Shown: positions 1-8,027 of the stretch, one piece after another | How positions within the stretch are numbered: the stretch's first letter is position 1 | Layout of the letters: the number at the start of each line of letters is the position of its first letter | Source: an uncultured Faecalibacterium sp. | Lineage (GTDB): Bacteria > Bacillota > Clostridia > Oscillospirales > Ruminococcaceae | Assembly: GCA_934525845.1 (NCBI GenBank) | Contig: CAKSZS010000026.1 | Span: 1 to 34,155 of the forward strand | DNA length: 34,155 bases | Direction: 5' to 3' | Position numbers and translations under genes: made by a program | The notes under the pieces: generated by a model | The model's input: only the letters and a program-made list of their open reading frames with translations | Database searches by the model: none | Told to the model about the DNA's origin: nothing

Positions 1-533
1 TCCACGTCGTTCTTGACGCCCTTGGCTTCCTTCATCTTATCGATCTCGACCTCGAACAGGCTCTTCGGGACCATCATAACGACGTCGGCGAACATCTGCA
101 CGAAACGGCGGTAGCAGTCGTATGCAAAGCGCTCGTTGCCGGTCTTCTTGGCCAGACCCACAACAGCCTCATCGTTCAGGCCCAGGTTCAGGATGGTGTC
201 CATCATGCCGGGCATGGACTGGCGGGCACCGGAACGGACGGAGACCAGCAGCGGGTTGCTGTTGTCGCCGAACTTCTTGCCGGTGATCTCTTCCAGACCC
301 TTGACGTGTGCGAAGATGTCTGCGGTGATCTCGTCATTGATCTGACGGCCGTCTGCATAATACTGGGTGCAGGCATCGGTGGTGATGGTGAAGCCCTGCG
401 GCACCGGCATACCGGCTGCAGTCATCTCAGCCAGGCCGGCGCCCTTGCCGCCCAGAGTGTTCTTCATGGTGACCTTGTCGCCGCCAAAGGCATCGTTGCC
501 TTCGCTGAAGTAGTACAGATACTTTTTGCTCAT
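1..533 (-). CDS. ppdK: Pyruvate, phosphate dikinase (PPDK), N-terminal part, cut by the window edge
   Basis: PPDK interconverts pyruvate, ATP and phosphate with phosphoenolpyruvate, AMP and pyrophosphate; in anaerobic Firmicutes it works in PEP/pyruvate metabolism in the cytoplasm. The visible 177 residues are the start of the nucleotide-binding domain. They open with MSKKYLYYFSEG, followed by the family hallmarks GGKGAGLAEM, GMPVPQGFTITT and SVRSGARQSMPGMMDT. Full-length enzymes are about 870-900 residues, so roughly four fifths lies beyond base 1. The ATG at 533 is preceded by a good ribosome binding site (TGGGAGG, within 542-551 on the complement), and an extended -10 promoter lies about 105 bp upstream. 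The gene stands alone and diverges from the acetyltransferase gene at 955. The family assignment is secure; the C-terminal domains cannot be checked here. Confidence 0.95.
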   Translation of the reverse strand, partial: MSKKYLYYFSEGNDAFGGDKVTMKNTLGGKGAGLAEMTAAGMPVPQGFTITTDACTQYYADGRQINDEITADIFAHVKGLEEITGKKFGDNSNPLLVSVRSGARQSMPGMMDTILNLGLNDEAVVGLAKKTGNERFAYDCYRRFVQMFADVVMMVPKSLFEVEIDKMKEAKGVKNDV

Positions 534-954
534 GCGTTGTTTACCTCCCATTTGTGACCGCTGCACAGGCTGCGCAGCCGTCTCATCGTTTGCCTTGTCT
601 TCGTAGACGATGAACATTGTCTTGTGAATGCTAGACCATTATACCAGAAAATCCATTCCTTGCCACCGGGCAAAATCCCGAAATTGATTGATATTTTTTA
701 TGCAAATCACTTGAAATTCACCAAGTTTTCAGGTAGTATAAAGTGGGAAAAGTTTGAAAGGTTTTTTGTTTTCTGACGTGGTTTCTTGCTCTGTTGGATA
801 CAACTTTCTATCCCTGAAACTTTCTCCCTTTCTGAACTATACAAATCGACCATACCCTGCGCCGGGATGCACCGCCGCGGCAGGCAACATTTTTTCCAGT
901 TGTTCCCGTCCGCTGCTTCCGGCAGGGCGCTCTTCCTGAAAGGGGATCTTCAAC
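534..954. other. 421-bp divergent intergenic region
   Basis: This gap separates ppdK from the acetyltransferase gene. It carries the ppdK ribosome binding site and promoter on the minus strand. On the plus strand a weak candidate promoter (TATAAA at 737-742, poor -35) may serve the gene at 955, whose ribosome binding site (AAGGGG) lies near 940. The middle (about 660-840) is AT-rich compared with the genes. I see no convincing small gene or structured RNA. Confidence 0.5.
638..666 (-). promoter_or_regulatory. Promoter for ppdK (extended -10)
   Basis: On the minus strand TGG-TATAAT (extended -10, plus coordinates 638-646) lies 17 bp from GTGGCA (661-666), which matches four of six -35 consensus bases. 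It would give a leader of about 100 nt before ppdK. Confidence 0.6.
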
Positions 955-1713
955 ATGGAAAATACCATTTCCGCCGCCGCACTGGACGCGGCACGCGAAC
1001 GGCTGGATGCCGCTGAGGCTGCCCGCGAAGCCATTCTGCTGCAGCACATCGCCAACGGTGTCCTCATTGACAGCCGCACCGTCCAGATCGCACCGGACGT
1101 TGTCATCGCACCGGGTGCCGTCATTCTGGCGGGCACCATCCTGCGCGGCAGGACCATCATCGGTGCAGGCTGTGTCATCGGCCCCAACACCCTCATCGAG
1201 GACAGCACTGTGGAGGAGGGCACCACCGTCAACGCCAGCCAGATCTACGGCAGCCACATCGGCCCCCACAACAACATCGGTCCCTTCACCCATGTGCGGG
1301 TGAACACCGTCACCGACTACGGCGTGCATCTGGGTGCTTATGTGGAGACCAAGAATTCCAACTTCGCCCGCGGCAACACGGTGAGCCATCTGACCTACAT
1401 CGGCGACAGCGACGTGGGCAAATACTGCAACTTCGGCTGCGGCACCGTCACCTGCAACTACGACGGCAAGGACAAGTTCCGCACCCAGATCGGCGACTAC
1501 TGCTTCATCGGCTGCAACACCAACCTGGTGGCTCCGGTGAAGGTGGGCGACGGCGCCTACACCGCCGCCGGCAGCACCATCACCAAGGATGTGCCCGCGC
1601 AGGCGCTGGGCATTGCCCGGGAGCGCCAGACCAATCTGGAGGGCTGGGCTGAACCGAAGATGGAAGCCTACATCGCCAAGAAGCAGAAGCTGGAAGCCGA
1701 CCAGAACAAGTGA
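955..1713 (+). CDS. Stand-alone GlmU-type glucosamine-1-phosphate acetyltransferase (left-handed beta-helix)
   Basis: This 252-residue protein matches only the C-terminal half of bifunctional GlmU, which is usually about 450 residues. That domain acetylates glucosamine-1-phosphate with acetyl-CoA to make GlcNAc-1-phosphate for peptidoglycan precursors. Residues 1-40 are a helical arm, and hexapeptide repeats of the left-handed beta-helix follow. The active-site residues are present: R115 (THVRVN), K133 (YVETKNS), H145 as catalytic base and Y148 (SHLTYIGD), then N159 and TCNYDGKDKF, ending with QTNLEGW as in GlmU. The N-terminal uridyltransferase domain with its LAAGxGTRM signature is absent, and no frame upstream encodes it. 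UDP-GlcNAc synthesis must therefore use a separate uridyltransferase gene elsewhere. The gene is followed 24 bp later by a membrane protein gene, probably in the same transcript. It could act on a related sugar phosphate, but the conserved active site argues for the GlmU reaction. Confidence 0.85.
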   Translation: MENTISAAALDAARERLDAAEAAREAILLQHIANGVLIDSRTVQIAPDVVIAPGAVILAGTILRGRTIIGAGCVIGPNTLIEDSTVEEGTTVNASQIYGSHIGPHNNIGPFTHVRVNTVTDYGVHLGAYVETKNSNFARGNTVSHLTYIGDSDVGKYCNFGCGTVTCNYDGKDKFRTQIGDYCFIGCNTNLVAPVKVGDGAYTAAGSTITKDVPAQALGIARERQTNLEGWAEPKMEAYIAKKQKLEADQNK

Positions 1714-1737
1714 TTTCCTTCCGGGAGGGTACATTGT

Positions 1738-2238
1738 ATGAAGTCTGAGACGTTCCGTAAGCAGGCCCTGAGCCTGATCGTCTTTTTCGTGGCCATTGCG
1801 GCGGTGTTCGCGCTCACCCGCCTGCGCAGCGACCCCGCCGGGAAGCAGGCGCAGACCATCCTGACCCAGCTGCTTTCCAGCTCCGATGCCGTGGAACCGG
1901 CGGCGGACGATTCCTACACTGCCAGCGAGCCGGGCCTTGTACAGGTGGATGGCGGCGATTTCATGGCGTTCTATCAGGCACAGTTCGGGGATTGCATGAC
2001 GCAACAGTGTCTGGAAAAGCTCCTTGCGAACCGTCTGCCCACCCGCATTGCCTCGCTTTCCGGCCAGCCCGCGGGGCTCACCCTGCAAAAGCGCTCCGGT
2101 GCCGACCACTGCTATGATTTTTCCGCAGACCTGCAGGCCGCCGACGGAACCACCACGGCCAGCGTCACCGGCACCATCACCATGGTAAAAGAGGATGGCG
2201 CGTGGAAGGCCTCTGACCTCACGCTGAACCTGAAATAA
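1738..2238 (+). CDS. Membrane-anchored protein of unknown function
   Basis: This 166-residue protein has one hydrophobic segment near the N-terminus (about residues 10-26, ALSLIVFFVAIAAVFAL). A linker rich in Ser, Asp and Ala follows, then a soluble domain of about 110 residues. The single helix lacks a clear cleavage site, so it is probably an N-terminal anchor with the domain outside the cell. The C-terminal part (TASVTGTITMVKEDGAWKAS) looks like the last strands of a small alpha+beta domain of the NTF2/DUF4878 kind, which is a weak resemblance. The domain has three cysteines, two of them in CMTQQC. The start is fixed by GGGAGG a few bases upstream. A hairpin terminator follows at 2254. I do not recognise the family. 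Confidence 0.75.
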   Translation: MKSETFRKQALSLIVFFVAIAAVFALTRLRSDPAGKQAQTILTQLLSSSDAVEPAADDSYTASEPGLVQVDGGDFMAFYQAQFGDCMTQQCLEKLLANRLPTRIASLSGQPAGLTLQKRSGADHCYDFSADLQAADGTTTASVTGTITMVKEDGAWKASDLTLNLK

Positions 2239-2253
2239 GCATTTTCTGCCTCC

Positions 2254-2282
2254 GGCCCCTGTATGGTCGGGGGCATTTTCGG
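2254..2282 (+). terminator. Rho-independent terminator after the membrane protein gene
   Basis: The stem GCCCC / GGGGC (2255-2259 with 2270-2274) is followed by ATTTTC. It is short but well placed, 16 bp after the stop codon and before the pth promoter. Confidence 0.6.
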
Positions 2283-2301
2283 TTCTTTCACCCGGAATCC
2301 G

Positions 2302-2330
2302 TTTCTTTTTTCGTGCGCGTATGTTATACT
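2302..2330 (+). promoter_or_regulatory. Promoter for pth (extended -10)
   Basis: TGT-TATACT at 2322-2330 is an extended -10 element. The -35 region (TTTCTT, 2302-2307) is weak at 17 bp spacing. It sits about 50 bp before the pth start codon. Confidence 0.5.
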
Positions 2331-2380
2331 GAATAGCTGTATCCCATTCTATTTTTCAGAGAAAAGGTTAAACAAACAAC

Positions 2381-2959
2381 ATGAACACAAACGATATCTG
2401 GCTGATTGCCGGCCTGGGCAACCCCGAGGCCAAATACGACGGCACACGCCACAACGCGGGCTTTGCCGCGCTGGACTACCTGTCCGGCAAATGGGGCATC
2501 AGCGTGAGCAAGACCAAATTCCAGGGCCTGTGGGGCCAGGGTGAAGTGGACAGCCACAAGGTGGTGCTGCTCAAGCCCCTGACCTACATGAACCTGTCCG
2601 GCGATTCCATCGCCCCGCTGGCGGGCTTCTTCAAGATCCCCGCCGACCACGTCATCGTCCTGTGCGATGACATCACCCAGAACCCCGGCAAACTGCGCAT
2701 CCGGCCCTCCGGGTCCGCCGGGGGGCACAACGGCCTGAAGAGCATCATTGCCCGGCTGGGCAGTGACGCCTTTCCCCGCATCCGCATCGGCGTGGGGGCC
2801 AAGCCCCACCCGGACTATGACCTGGCCGACTGGGTGCTGGGCAAGTTCCCCGCCGAGGACGCCAGGGCCATCGCCGACCGCTGCCCGGACATCGAAGCCG
2901 CCGCAAAGCTCATGATGGATGGCAAGCTGGGGCTGGCGCAGAGCAAGTATAACGGGTAA
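2381..2959 (+). CDS. pth: Peptidyl-tRNA hydrolase
   Basis: Pth releases peptides from peptidyl-tRNA that falls off ribosomes, recycling the tRNA; it is a cytoplasmic monomer. The 192 residues match the usual length. Family motifs and catalytic residues are visible: GLGNP with N14, TRHNAG with the catalytic H24, LKPLTYMNLSG with N71, LCDDI with D96, and GGHNGLKSI with N117. The gene lies just upstream of mfd, an arrangement typical of Firmicutes, but here a 152-bp palindromic repeat separates the two. An extended -10 promoter lies upstream. The ATG at 2381 gives a protein that begins directly with the first beta strand. Confidence 0.97.
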   Translation: MNTNDIWLIAGLGNPEAKYDGTRHNAGFAALDYLSGKWGISVSKTKFQGLWGQGEVDSHKVVLLKPLTYMNLSGDSIAPLAGFFKIPADHVIVLCDDITQNPGKLRIRPSGSAGGHNGLKSIIARLGSDAFPRIRIGVGAKPHPDYDLADWVLGKFPAEDARAIADRCPDIEAAAKLMMDGKLGLAQSKYNG

Positions 2960-2964
2960 AAGAA

Positions 2965-3116
2965 CCCTCTCAGTCGCCTGTCGGCGACAGCTCCCCCGAG
3001 GGGGGAGCTTCTCCGCACCACCCCATAAACTTTTCCTTTAAGGATAAACGAAATCTTTTTGTCAAAAGCTCCCCCTTTCGGGGGAGCTGGCATCGCGTCA
3101 GCGATGACTGAGAGGG
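2965..3116. repeat. Dispersed palindromic repeat, copy A (full inverted pair)
   Basis: The element starts with CCCTCTCAGTC and ends with GACTGAGAGGG, so its ends are inverted copies. Each half carries an internal hairpin: AGCTCCCCC with GGGGGGAGCT on the left, and AGCTCCCCC with GGGGGAGCT on the right. The right half also has the small stem GCATCGCGTCAGCGATG. It fills the gap between pth and mfd. Relatives occur at 6639, 17870, 21437 and 32950. Confidence 0.85.
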
Positions 3117-3137
3117 TTTCGAGAAAGGAGGTCTCCC

Positions 3138-6100
3138 ATGTACGAAGCGCTTTTGAAAGCCACACCGGAATATCAAAAGATCGCGGCCAGCTTTGCAAAA
3201 CCCGGCCCGGCGGCGCTGTTCGGTCTGCCCCCGGCAGGCCGGGTGCTGCTGTATGCCGCTCTGCAGAAGGATCTGGGCCGCATCCTGTGCATCGTGACCC
3301 CTGGCGAAGCCGAGGCCACCCACTTTGCTGAGGACCTCAAAGCACTGGGGCTTTCGGCAGCGGTGTTCCCGCCCCGGGACTTTATGCTGCGTCCCGTGGA
3401 GGGCGCAGGCCGCGAATACGAGTACCGCCGTCTGTCGGTGCTGGGAGCACTGGCAGGCGGCCGGCTGCAGGCGGTCTGCGTCCCGGCCGAAGCCCTGCTG
3501 CAATATACGGTGCCCCGGGAAGAATTCCGGCAGAACACCCTTACCCTCAAACCCGGCATGGTGTACAGCCGGGAGGATCTGGTGGCCCGGCTGTTTGCGG
3601 CCGGCTATGTGCGGCGCAGCCAGGTGGACGGCCCCGGTCAGTTCAGCGTGCGCGGCGACATCGTGGACATCTATGCCCCCGATATGCACCGACCCGCCCG
3701 CGTAGAGTACTGGGACGATGAGATCGACTCCCTGTCTTCCTTCGACCTGCTGACGCAGCGCCGGGACGAGACGCTGGAAAAGATCTATCTCTCCCCTGCC
3801 CGCGAGGTGCTGTTCGGTGACACGCAGGAGACCGCCGAAGCCCTGCGCGCCGCCGTGAAAAAAGCCCGCGGCAAGCACCGCGCTGCGCTGGAAAAGACCA
3901 TGGAGGCCGATCTTTCTCAGCTGGATTCCGGCCTGATGCCGGAGGCCATGGATAAGTATTACGGCCTGCGGTATCCCGCTCCGGCCACCCTGCTGGAGCA
4001 TCTGGATGCTCCGCTGTTCATCCTCGACGAGGTGGGCGGCATCCGGGATGCCCAGAAGGCCACCGAGTTCCGCCGCGGTGAGGAGCTGACCGGCCTGCTG
4101 GAAGAGGGGCTGCTGTGCTCGGGGCTGGACGTGCTGTACCAGACCATGGATGACCTGGCTCTGGCGGCACAGACCCAGTCTTCCCTGCTGTGCGAGAATT
4201 TCCTGCGCGGCATGAACGAATTCAAACTGAAGGATCTCATCAATGCGGACGGCTTTGCCGCCCCCAACTGGAACGGAGACCTTGCCTCTCTGCGGGAGGA
4301 CCTGGATTCGCTCATCGCGCAGGGATTTGCGGTCACCCTGTTTTCCGGCACCCCCAAGGGTGCCGCCGCCCTGACCCGCGATCTGGCCGACAAGGGCTAT
4401 GCCGTGAGCATGAGCCGGGATGTGGTTCCGGCCAAAGGTGTTGTGCAGGTGCTGCCCGGCCATCTGAACGGCGGCTGCACCTTCCCTTTCGCCCATGCGG
4501 CTGTGCTTTCCAGCCGGCGGCACGGTCTGGATGAAGAGGCCGCTGCTGAGGCCAAAAAGCGCCGGAAAAGCAAAAACGCCCTGTCCAGCCTGTCCGACAT
4601 CAAACCCGGCGACTATGTGGTCCATCAGAGCCACGGCATCGGAATGTACGCCGGCATCCAGCGGCTGGAAATGCAGGGCACCATCAAGGACTACCTCAAG
4701 GTGCAGTATGCCGGCTCCTCCGTGCTGTATGTTCCGGTCACTCAGCTGGATCTGTTGAGCCGCTACACGGCGCCCGGAGACGAGGATAAGGTCAAGCTGT
4801 CCAAGCTGGGCGGCGGCGAATGGCAGCGCACCCGCGCCAAGGTGAAAAAAGCCACAGAGGAAATGGCGCAGGAGCTGATCGAGCTGTACGCCCGCCGCCG
4901 GAAGGCGAAAGGGTTTGCTTTTCCGCAGGATGCCGACTGGCAGCGGGACTTTGAGACCCGCTTTGACTACGACGAGACCGATGACCAGCTGAACGCCACG
5001 GCCGAGATCAAACGGGACATGGAAAAGGATTTTCCCATGGATCGGCTGCTCTGCGGCGATGTGGGCGTCGGCAAGACCGAAGTGGCTCTGCGTGCAGCGT
5101 TCAAATGCGTCATGGGCGGCAAGCAGTGCGCCATCCTGGCACCCACCACCCTGCTGGCCTGGCAGCACTACAACACCATCCTCTCCCGCATGGAGGCCTT
5201 CCCGGTGCGGGTGGAAATGCTGTCCCGGTTCCGCACAGCCAAACAGCAGAAGGAGACCCTGAAGGGTCTGCAGTCCGGTGTCGTGGACATCGTGGTGGGC
5301 ACCCACCGGCTGCTTTCCAAGGACGTGAAGTTCCATGATCTGGGGCTTGTCATCATCGATGAGGAACAGCGGTTCGGCGTCAAGCACAAAGAAAAGCTGA
5401 AGGAAAGCTTCATCGGGGTGGATATGCTCACCCTGTCCGCCACCCCCATTCCCCGCACCCTGAACATGGCCATGAGCGGCATCCGGGATCTGTCCACCAT
5501 CGAGCAGCCGCCCATTGAGCGGCAGCCCGTGGAGACCTTTGTGCTGGAGTACAACGATGTCATTCTGGCCGAAGCCATGAAGAAGGAGCTGGCCCGGGGC
5601 GGGCAGGTCTATTATCTGCACAACCGGGTGGACAACATCGAAGCCTGCGCCGCCCATGTCAGCCAGATGGTGCCAGGGGCCAGAGTGGGCATCGCCCACG
5701 GCAAGATGACCGAGGAGGAACTGAACCCCGTCTGGCAGCACCTGCTGAACGGCGAGATCGACATCCTGGTCTGCACCACCCTGATCGAGACCGGCATCGA
5801 CGTGCGCAACTGCAACACCCTCATCATTGAGGACGCTGACCGCATGGGTCTGGCCCAGCTGTACCAGATCCGGGGCCGGGTGGGCCGCTCGGGCCGCAAA
5901 GCTTACGCCTACTTCACCTTCCGGCGGGACAAGAGCCTCTCGGACATCGCCCAGAAGCGGCTTTCTGCCATCCGGGAGTTCACGGCGTTCGGCTCCGGCT
6001 TCCGCATCGCCATGCGCGATCTGCAGATCCGCGGCGCCGGCAGTCTGCTGGGCCACAGCCAGCACGGCCACATGGAGGCCGTCGGCTACGACCTCTATGT

Positions 6101-6626
6101 GAAAATGCTGAACGAGGCCGTTGCCCGCGCCAAGGGAGAGCCGGTCCAGCTGGACAAGAGCGATTGTCTGGTGGATCTGCGGGTAAACGCCTATATCCCG
6201 GAAACGTATATCGCGGACAGCGCCGGACGCATCGAAGCCTACAAGCGCATCGCCGCCATCCAGACCCCCGAGGACGCCGCCGATGTGCTGGATGAACTCA
6301 TTGACCGCTACGGCGATCCGCCGCCTTCGGTCAGTGATCTGGTCAGCGTCTCGCTGGTGCGGGTACAGGCCACTGCCGTAGGCGTGACCGAAGTGACCCA
6401 GAAAAAAGACACACTGGTGCTGCAGCTGAAAACGCTGGAGCTTTCCATGATCCGCGGCCTGCTGGTGGCGTTCAGCGGCCGCGTGACGTCCGGCACCGGA
6501 TCTTCGCCTTACCTCTCGGTGGTCTTACAGCCGGATGAAAAACCGCTGGAGCTGCTGCAAAGCATTCTCAAGGTTATGGGGGAGATTTTGAACGGCGGAG
6601 AAAACAGGCCGAAAGAAATCCAATAA
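3138..6626 (+). CDS. mfd: Transcription-repair coupling factor Mfd
   Basis: Mfd is an ATP-driven translocase that removes RNA polymerase stalled at DNA lesions and recruits UvrA for nucleotide excision repair. The 1162 residues match the family. The N-terminal UvrB-like module covers about residues 1-450. The RNA-polymerase-interacting domain (GDYVVHQSHGIGMYAG...) covers about 490-590. The RecG-like helicase motor follows, with Walker A GDVGVGKTE at 640-648 and IIDEEQRFG around 739-747, then HGKM, TLIETGIDV and the QIRGRVGRSG motif near 908. A C-terminal TRCF domain ends the protein. The ATG at 3138 has a strong AAGGAGG site. A dispersed repeat lies immediately upstream and another immediately downstream. 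Confidence 0.97.
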   Translation: MYEALLKATPEYQKIAASFAKPGPAALFGLPPAGRVLLYAALQKDLGRILCIVTPGEAEATHFAEDLKALGLSAAVFPPRDFMLRPVEGAGREYEYRRLSVLGALAGGRLQAVCVPAEALLQYTVPREEFRQNTLTLKPGMVYSREDLVARLFAAGYVRRSQVDGPGQFSVRGDIVDIYAPDMHRPARVEYWDDEIDSLSSFDLLTQRRDETLEKIYLSPAREVLFGDTQETAEALRAAVKKARGKHRAALEKTMEADLSQLDSGLMPEAMDKYYGLRYPAPATLLEHLDAPLFILDEVGGIRDAQKATEFRRGEELTGLLEEGLLCSGLDVLYQTMDDLALAAQTQSSLLCENFLRGMNEFKLKDLINADGFAAPNWNGDLASLREDLDSLIAQGFAVTLFSGTPKGAAALTRDLADKGYAVSMSRDVVPAKGVVQVLPGHLNGGCTFPFAHAAVLSSRRHGLDEEAAAEAKKRRKSKNALSSLSDIKPGDYVVHQSHGIGMYAGIQRLEMQGTIKDYLKVQYAGSSVLYVPVTQLDLLSRYTAPGDEDKVKLSKLGGGEWQRTRAKVKKATEEMAQELIELYARRRKAKGFAFPQDADWQRDFETRFDYDETDDQLNATAEIKRDMEKDFPMDRLLCGDVGVGKTEVALRAAFKCVMGGKQCAILAPTTLLAWQHYNTILSRMEAFPVRVEMLSRFRTAKQQKETLKGLQSGVVDIVVGTHRLLSKDVKFHDLGLVIIDEEQRFGVKHKEKLKESFIGVDMLTLSATPIPRTLNMAMSGIRDLSTIEQPPIERQPVETFVLEYNDVILAEAMKKELARGGQVYYLHNRVDNIEACAAHVSQMVPGARVGIAHGKMTEEELNPVWQHLLNGEIDILVCTTLIETGIDVRNCNTLIIEDADRMGLAQLYQIRGRVGRSGRKAYAYFTFRRDKSLSDIAQKRLSAIREFTAFGSGFRIAMRDLQIRGAGSLLGHSQHGHMEAVGYDLYVKMLNEAVARAKGEPVQLDKSDCLVDLRVNAYIPETYIADSAGRIEAYKRIAAIQTPEDAADVLDELIDRYGDPPPSVSDLVSVSLVRVQATAVGVTEVTQKKDTLVLQLKTLELSMIRGLLVAFSGRVTSGTGSSPYLSVVLQPDEKPLELLQSILKVMGEILNGGENRPKEIQ

Positions 6627-6638
6627 TTTTGTAGCATC

Positions 6639-6773
6639 CTCGCCCTCTCTGTCATCGCTCACGCGATGCCACCTCTCCCAAAGGGAGAGGCTTTGGCAGT
6701 ACGGTAAACTCTCTGGTTTTGCCAAAGGCTCCCCCTTTGGGGGAGCTGGCGCGTAAGCGCCTGAGAGGGCGAG
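6639..6773. repeat. Dispersed palindromic repeat, copy B
   Basis: This 135-bp element is bounded by CTCGCCCTCTC and GAGAGGGCGAG. It contains two internal hairpins: CTCTCCC with GGGAGAG, and GCTCCCCC with GGGGGAGC. Smaller stems include GGCGCGTAAGCGCC. It lies between mfd and the lipoprotein gene and has the same architecture as the copy at 2965. Confidence 0.85.
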
Positions 6774-6809
6774 CCACTTATAAATTATCAAACACAGGAG
6801 CATACAACT

Positions 6810-7928
6810 ATGAAAAAGAAACTGCTTGCGCTGGTATGCGCACTGGCCCTGGTCTTCAGCCTGGCGGGCTGCAGCCTTTCCACCCCGGACACCGTGGGCA
6901 GGATCGGTGATTTTGAGGTCACCTCCGGCCTGTACCTGCTGGCGCAGTTCGACGCCTATCAGCAGGCCGCACAGCTGGCCGGCAGCGACCAGGACACCAC
7001 GGATGTCAAGAGCTTTCTGAAAGCCACCATCACTACCGATGCCGACAGCGGCGAGACCGCTGTGGTCAAGGACTATGTGGCCGCCGAGACCCGTAAGGCC
7101 CTGCAGACCTTTGCCGCCATCGAGACCCGCTTTGATGCCCTGGGCGGCACCCTGACCGAGACCCAGCAGGCCACCGCCGACAGCTACGCCCAGCAGCTGA
7201 TGGACCAGAATGGCGACCTTTACACGGCCAACGGCATCGGCCTGGAGACCCTGAAAAAGCTGGGCACCCTTCAGGTCAAGCACACCCTGCTGCTGGATCT
7301 GGTTTACGGCACGGACGGCGAGACCCCCGTTTCGGACAGCGAGCTGACCGACCATCTGAACGAGATGTACGAGCTGGCCTACATCAACGTGCCGCTGTAC
7401 AACACCAGCACCTATGTCTTTGCCGATAACGACCAGAAGACCGAGATGCTCACCCTGGCCCAGCAGGCCGTCAAGGCCGTCAATCTGGCCGCCAACGAGA
7501 CCGTCTCGGACCAGGTCAGCGCCCTGCACGCCGCCGCACAGGCGGCTCTGCCGGACATTTACGCCGTGCTGGATGCCGAGTACTCGGACGACAGCGCCAG
7601 CGTGCAGACCGAACTGCTGACCGAGAGCAACCTGACCAGTGCCTTTACCCAGGACGGTGCCGCCGATACCGTGCGGAACCTCTCCTACGGCGAAGCTGCT
7701 GCCATCCAGTACACCAGCTACGCCATGATGCTGACCGTGCGTCTGGACCCGCTGCAGGTGTCCACGCTGGACGACCTGCGCGCCACGATCCTCAGCGACC
7801 TGAAGGGCACTGAGCTGGATGACCAGCTGGCCGCCGACGGTGCTGCCCTGACGGATGCCCTGAGCGACTCCGCCATGAACAAGCTGCCCGCCTCCCGGAT
7901 CGTGCCGACCATCAGCAGCAACAGCTGA
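6810..7928 (+). CDS. PrsA/SurA-like lipoprotein, probable extracytoplasmic foldase or its degenerate relative
   Basis: The 372-residue precursor has a lipoprotein signal peptide with lipobox LAGC and lipidated Cys21, so the mature protein should be tethered outside the membrane. The sequence after the Cys (VGRIGDFEVTSGLYLL) matches the SurA/PrsA N-terminal pattern, and helices rich in Ala, Gln and Glu follow. The region from about residue 175 (SDSELTDHLNEMYELAYINVPL) to about 310 (LSYGEAAAIQYTSYAMMLTVRL) sits where a parvulin-type prolyl isomerase domain should be and has similar end motifs. I cannot find its usual catalytic residues. A chaperone role without isomerase activity is possible. 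The position after pth-mfd is typical for prsA-like genes in Clostridia. AGGAG precedes the ATG, and a strong terminator follows. Confidence 0.75.
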   Translation: MKKKLLALVCALALVFSLAGCSLSTPDTVGRIGDFEVTSGLYLLAQFDAYQQAAQLAGSDQDTTDVKSFLKATITTDADSGETAVVKDYVAAETRKALQTFAAIETRFDALGGTLTETQQATADSYAQQLMDQNGDLYTANGIGLETLKKLGTLQVKHTLLLDLVYGTDGETPVSDSELTDHLNEMYELAYINVPLYNTSTYVFADNDQKTEMLTLAQQAVKAVNLAANETVSDQVSALHAAAQAALPDIYAVLDAEYSDDSASVQTELLTESNLTSAFTQDGAADTVRNLSYGEAAAIQYTSYAMMLTVRLDPLQVSTLDDLRATILSDLKGTELDDQLAADGAALTDALSDSAMNKLPASRIVPTISSNS

Positions 7929-7950
7929 ACGGCACCCTGAAACCACAAAG

Positions 7951-8006
7951 AACGCCCGCATTTTCCACATGACCGAAACGATCGGTGGAAAACGCGGGCG
8001 TTTTTC
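7951..8006 (+). terminator. Strong terminator between convergent genes
   Basis: ACGCCCGCATTTTCCAC pairs with GTGGAAAACGCGGGCGT and is followed by TTTTT. It ends the lipoprotein gene and may also act weakly on the convergent glycosidase transcript. Confidence 0.85.
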
Positions 8007-8027
8007 TGTTTTGTTTCGGAAATGCGC

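Noticed and set aside
2970..6071. A minus-strand reading frame of over 1000 codons opposite mfd
   Set aside because: Same cause: antisense shadow of mfd, low-complexity translation, no ribosome site, and it runs into a repeat element.
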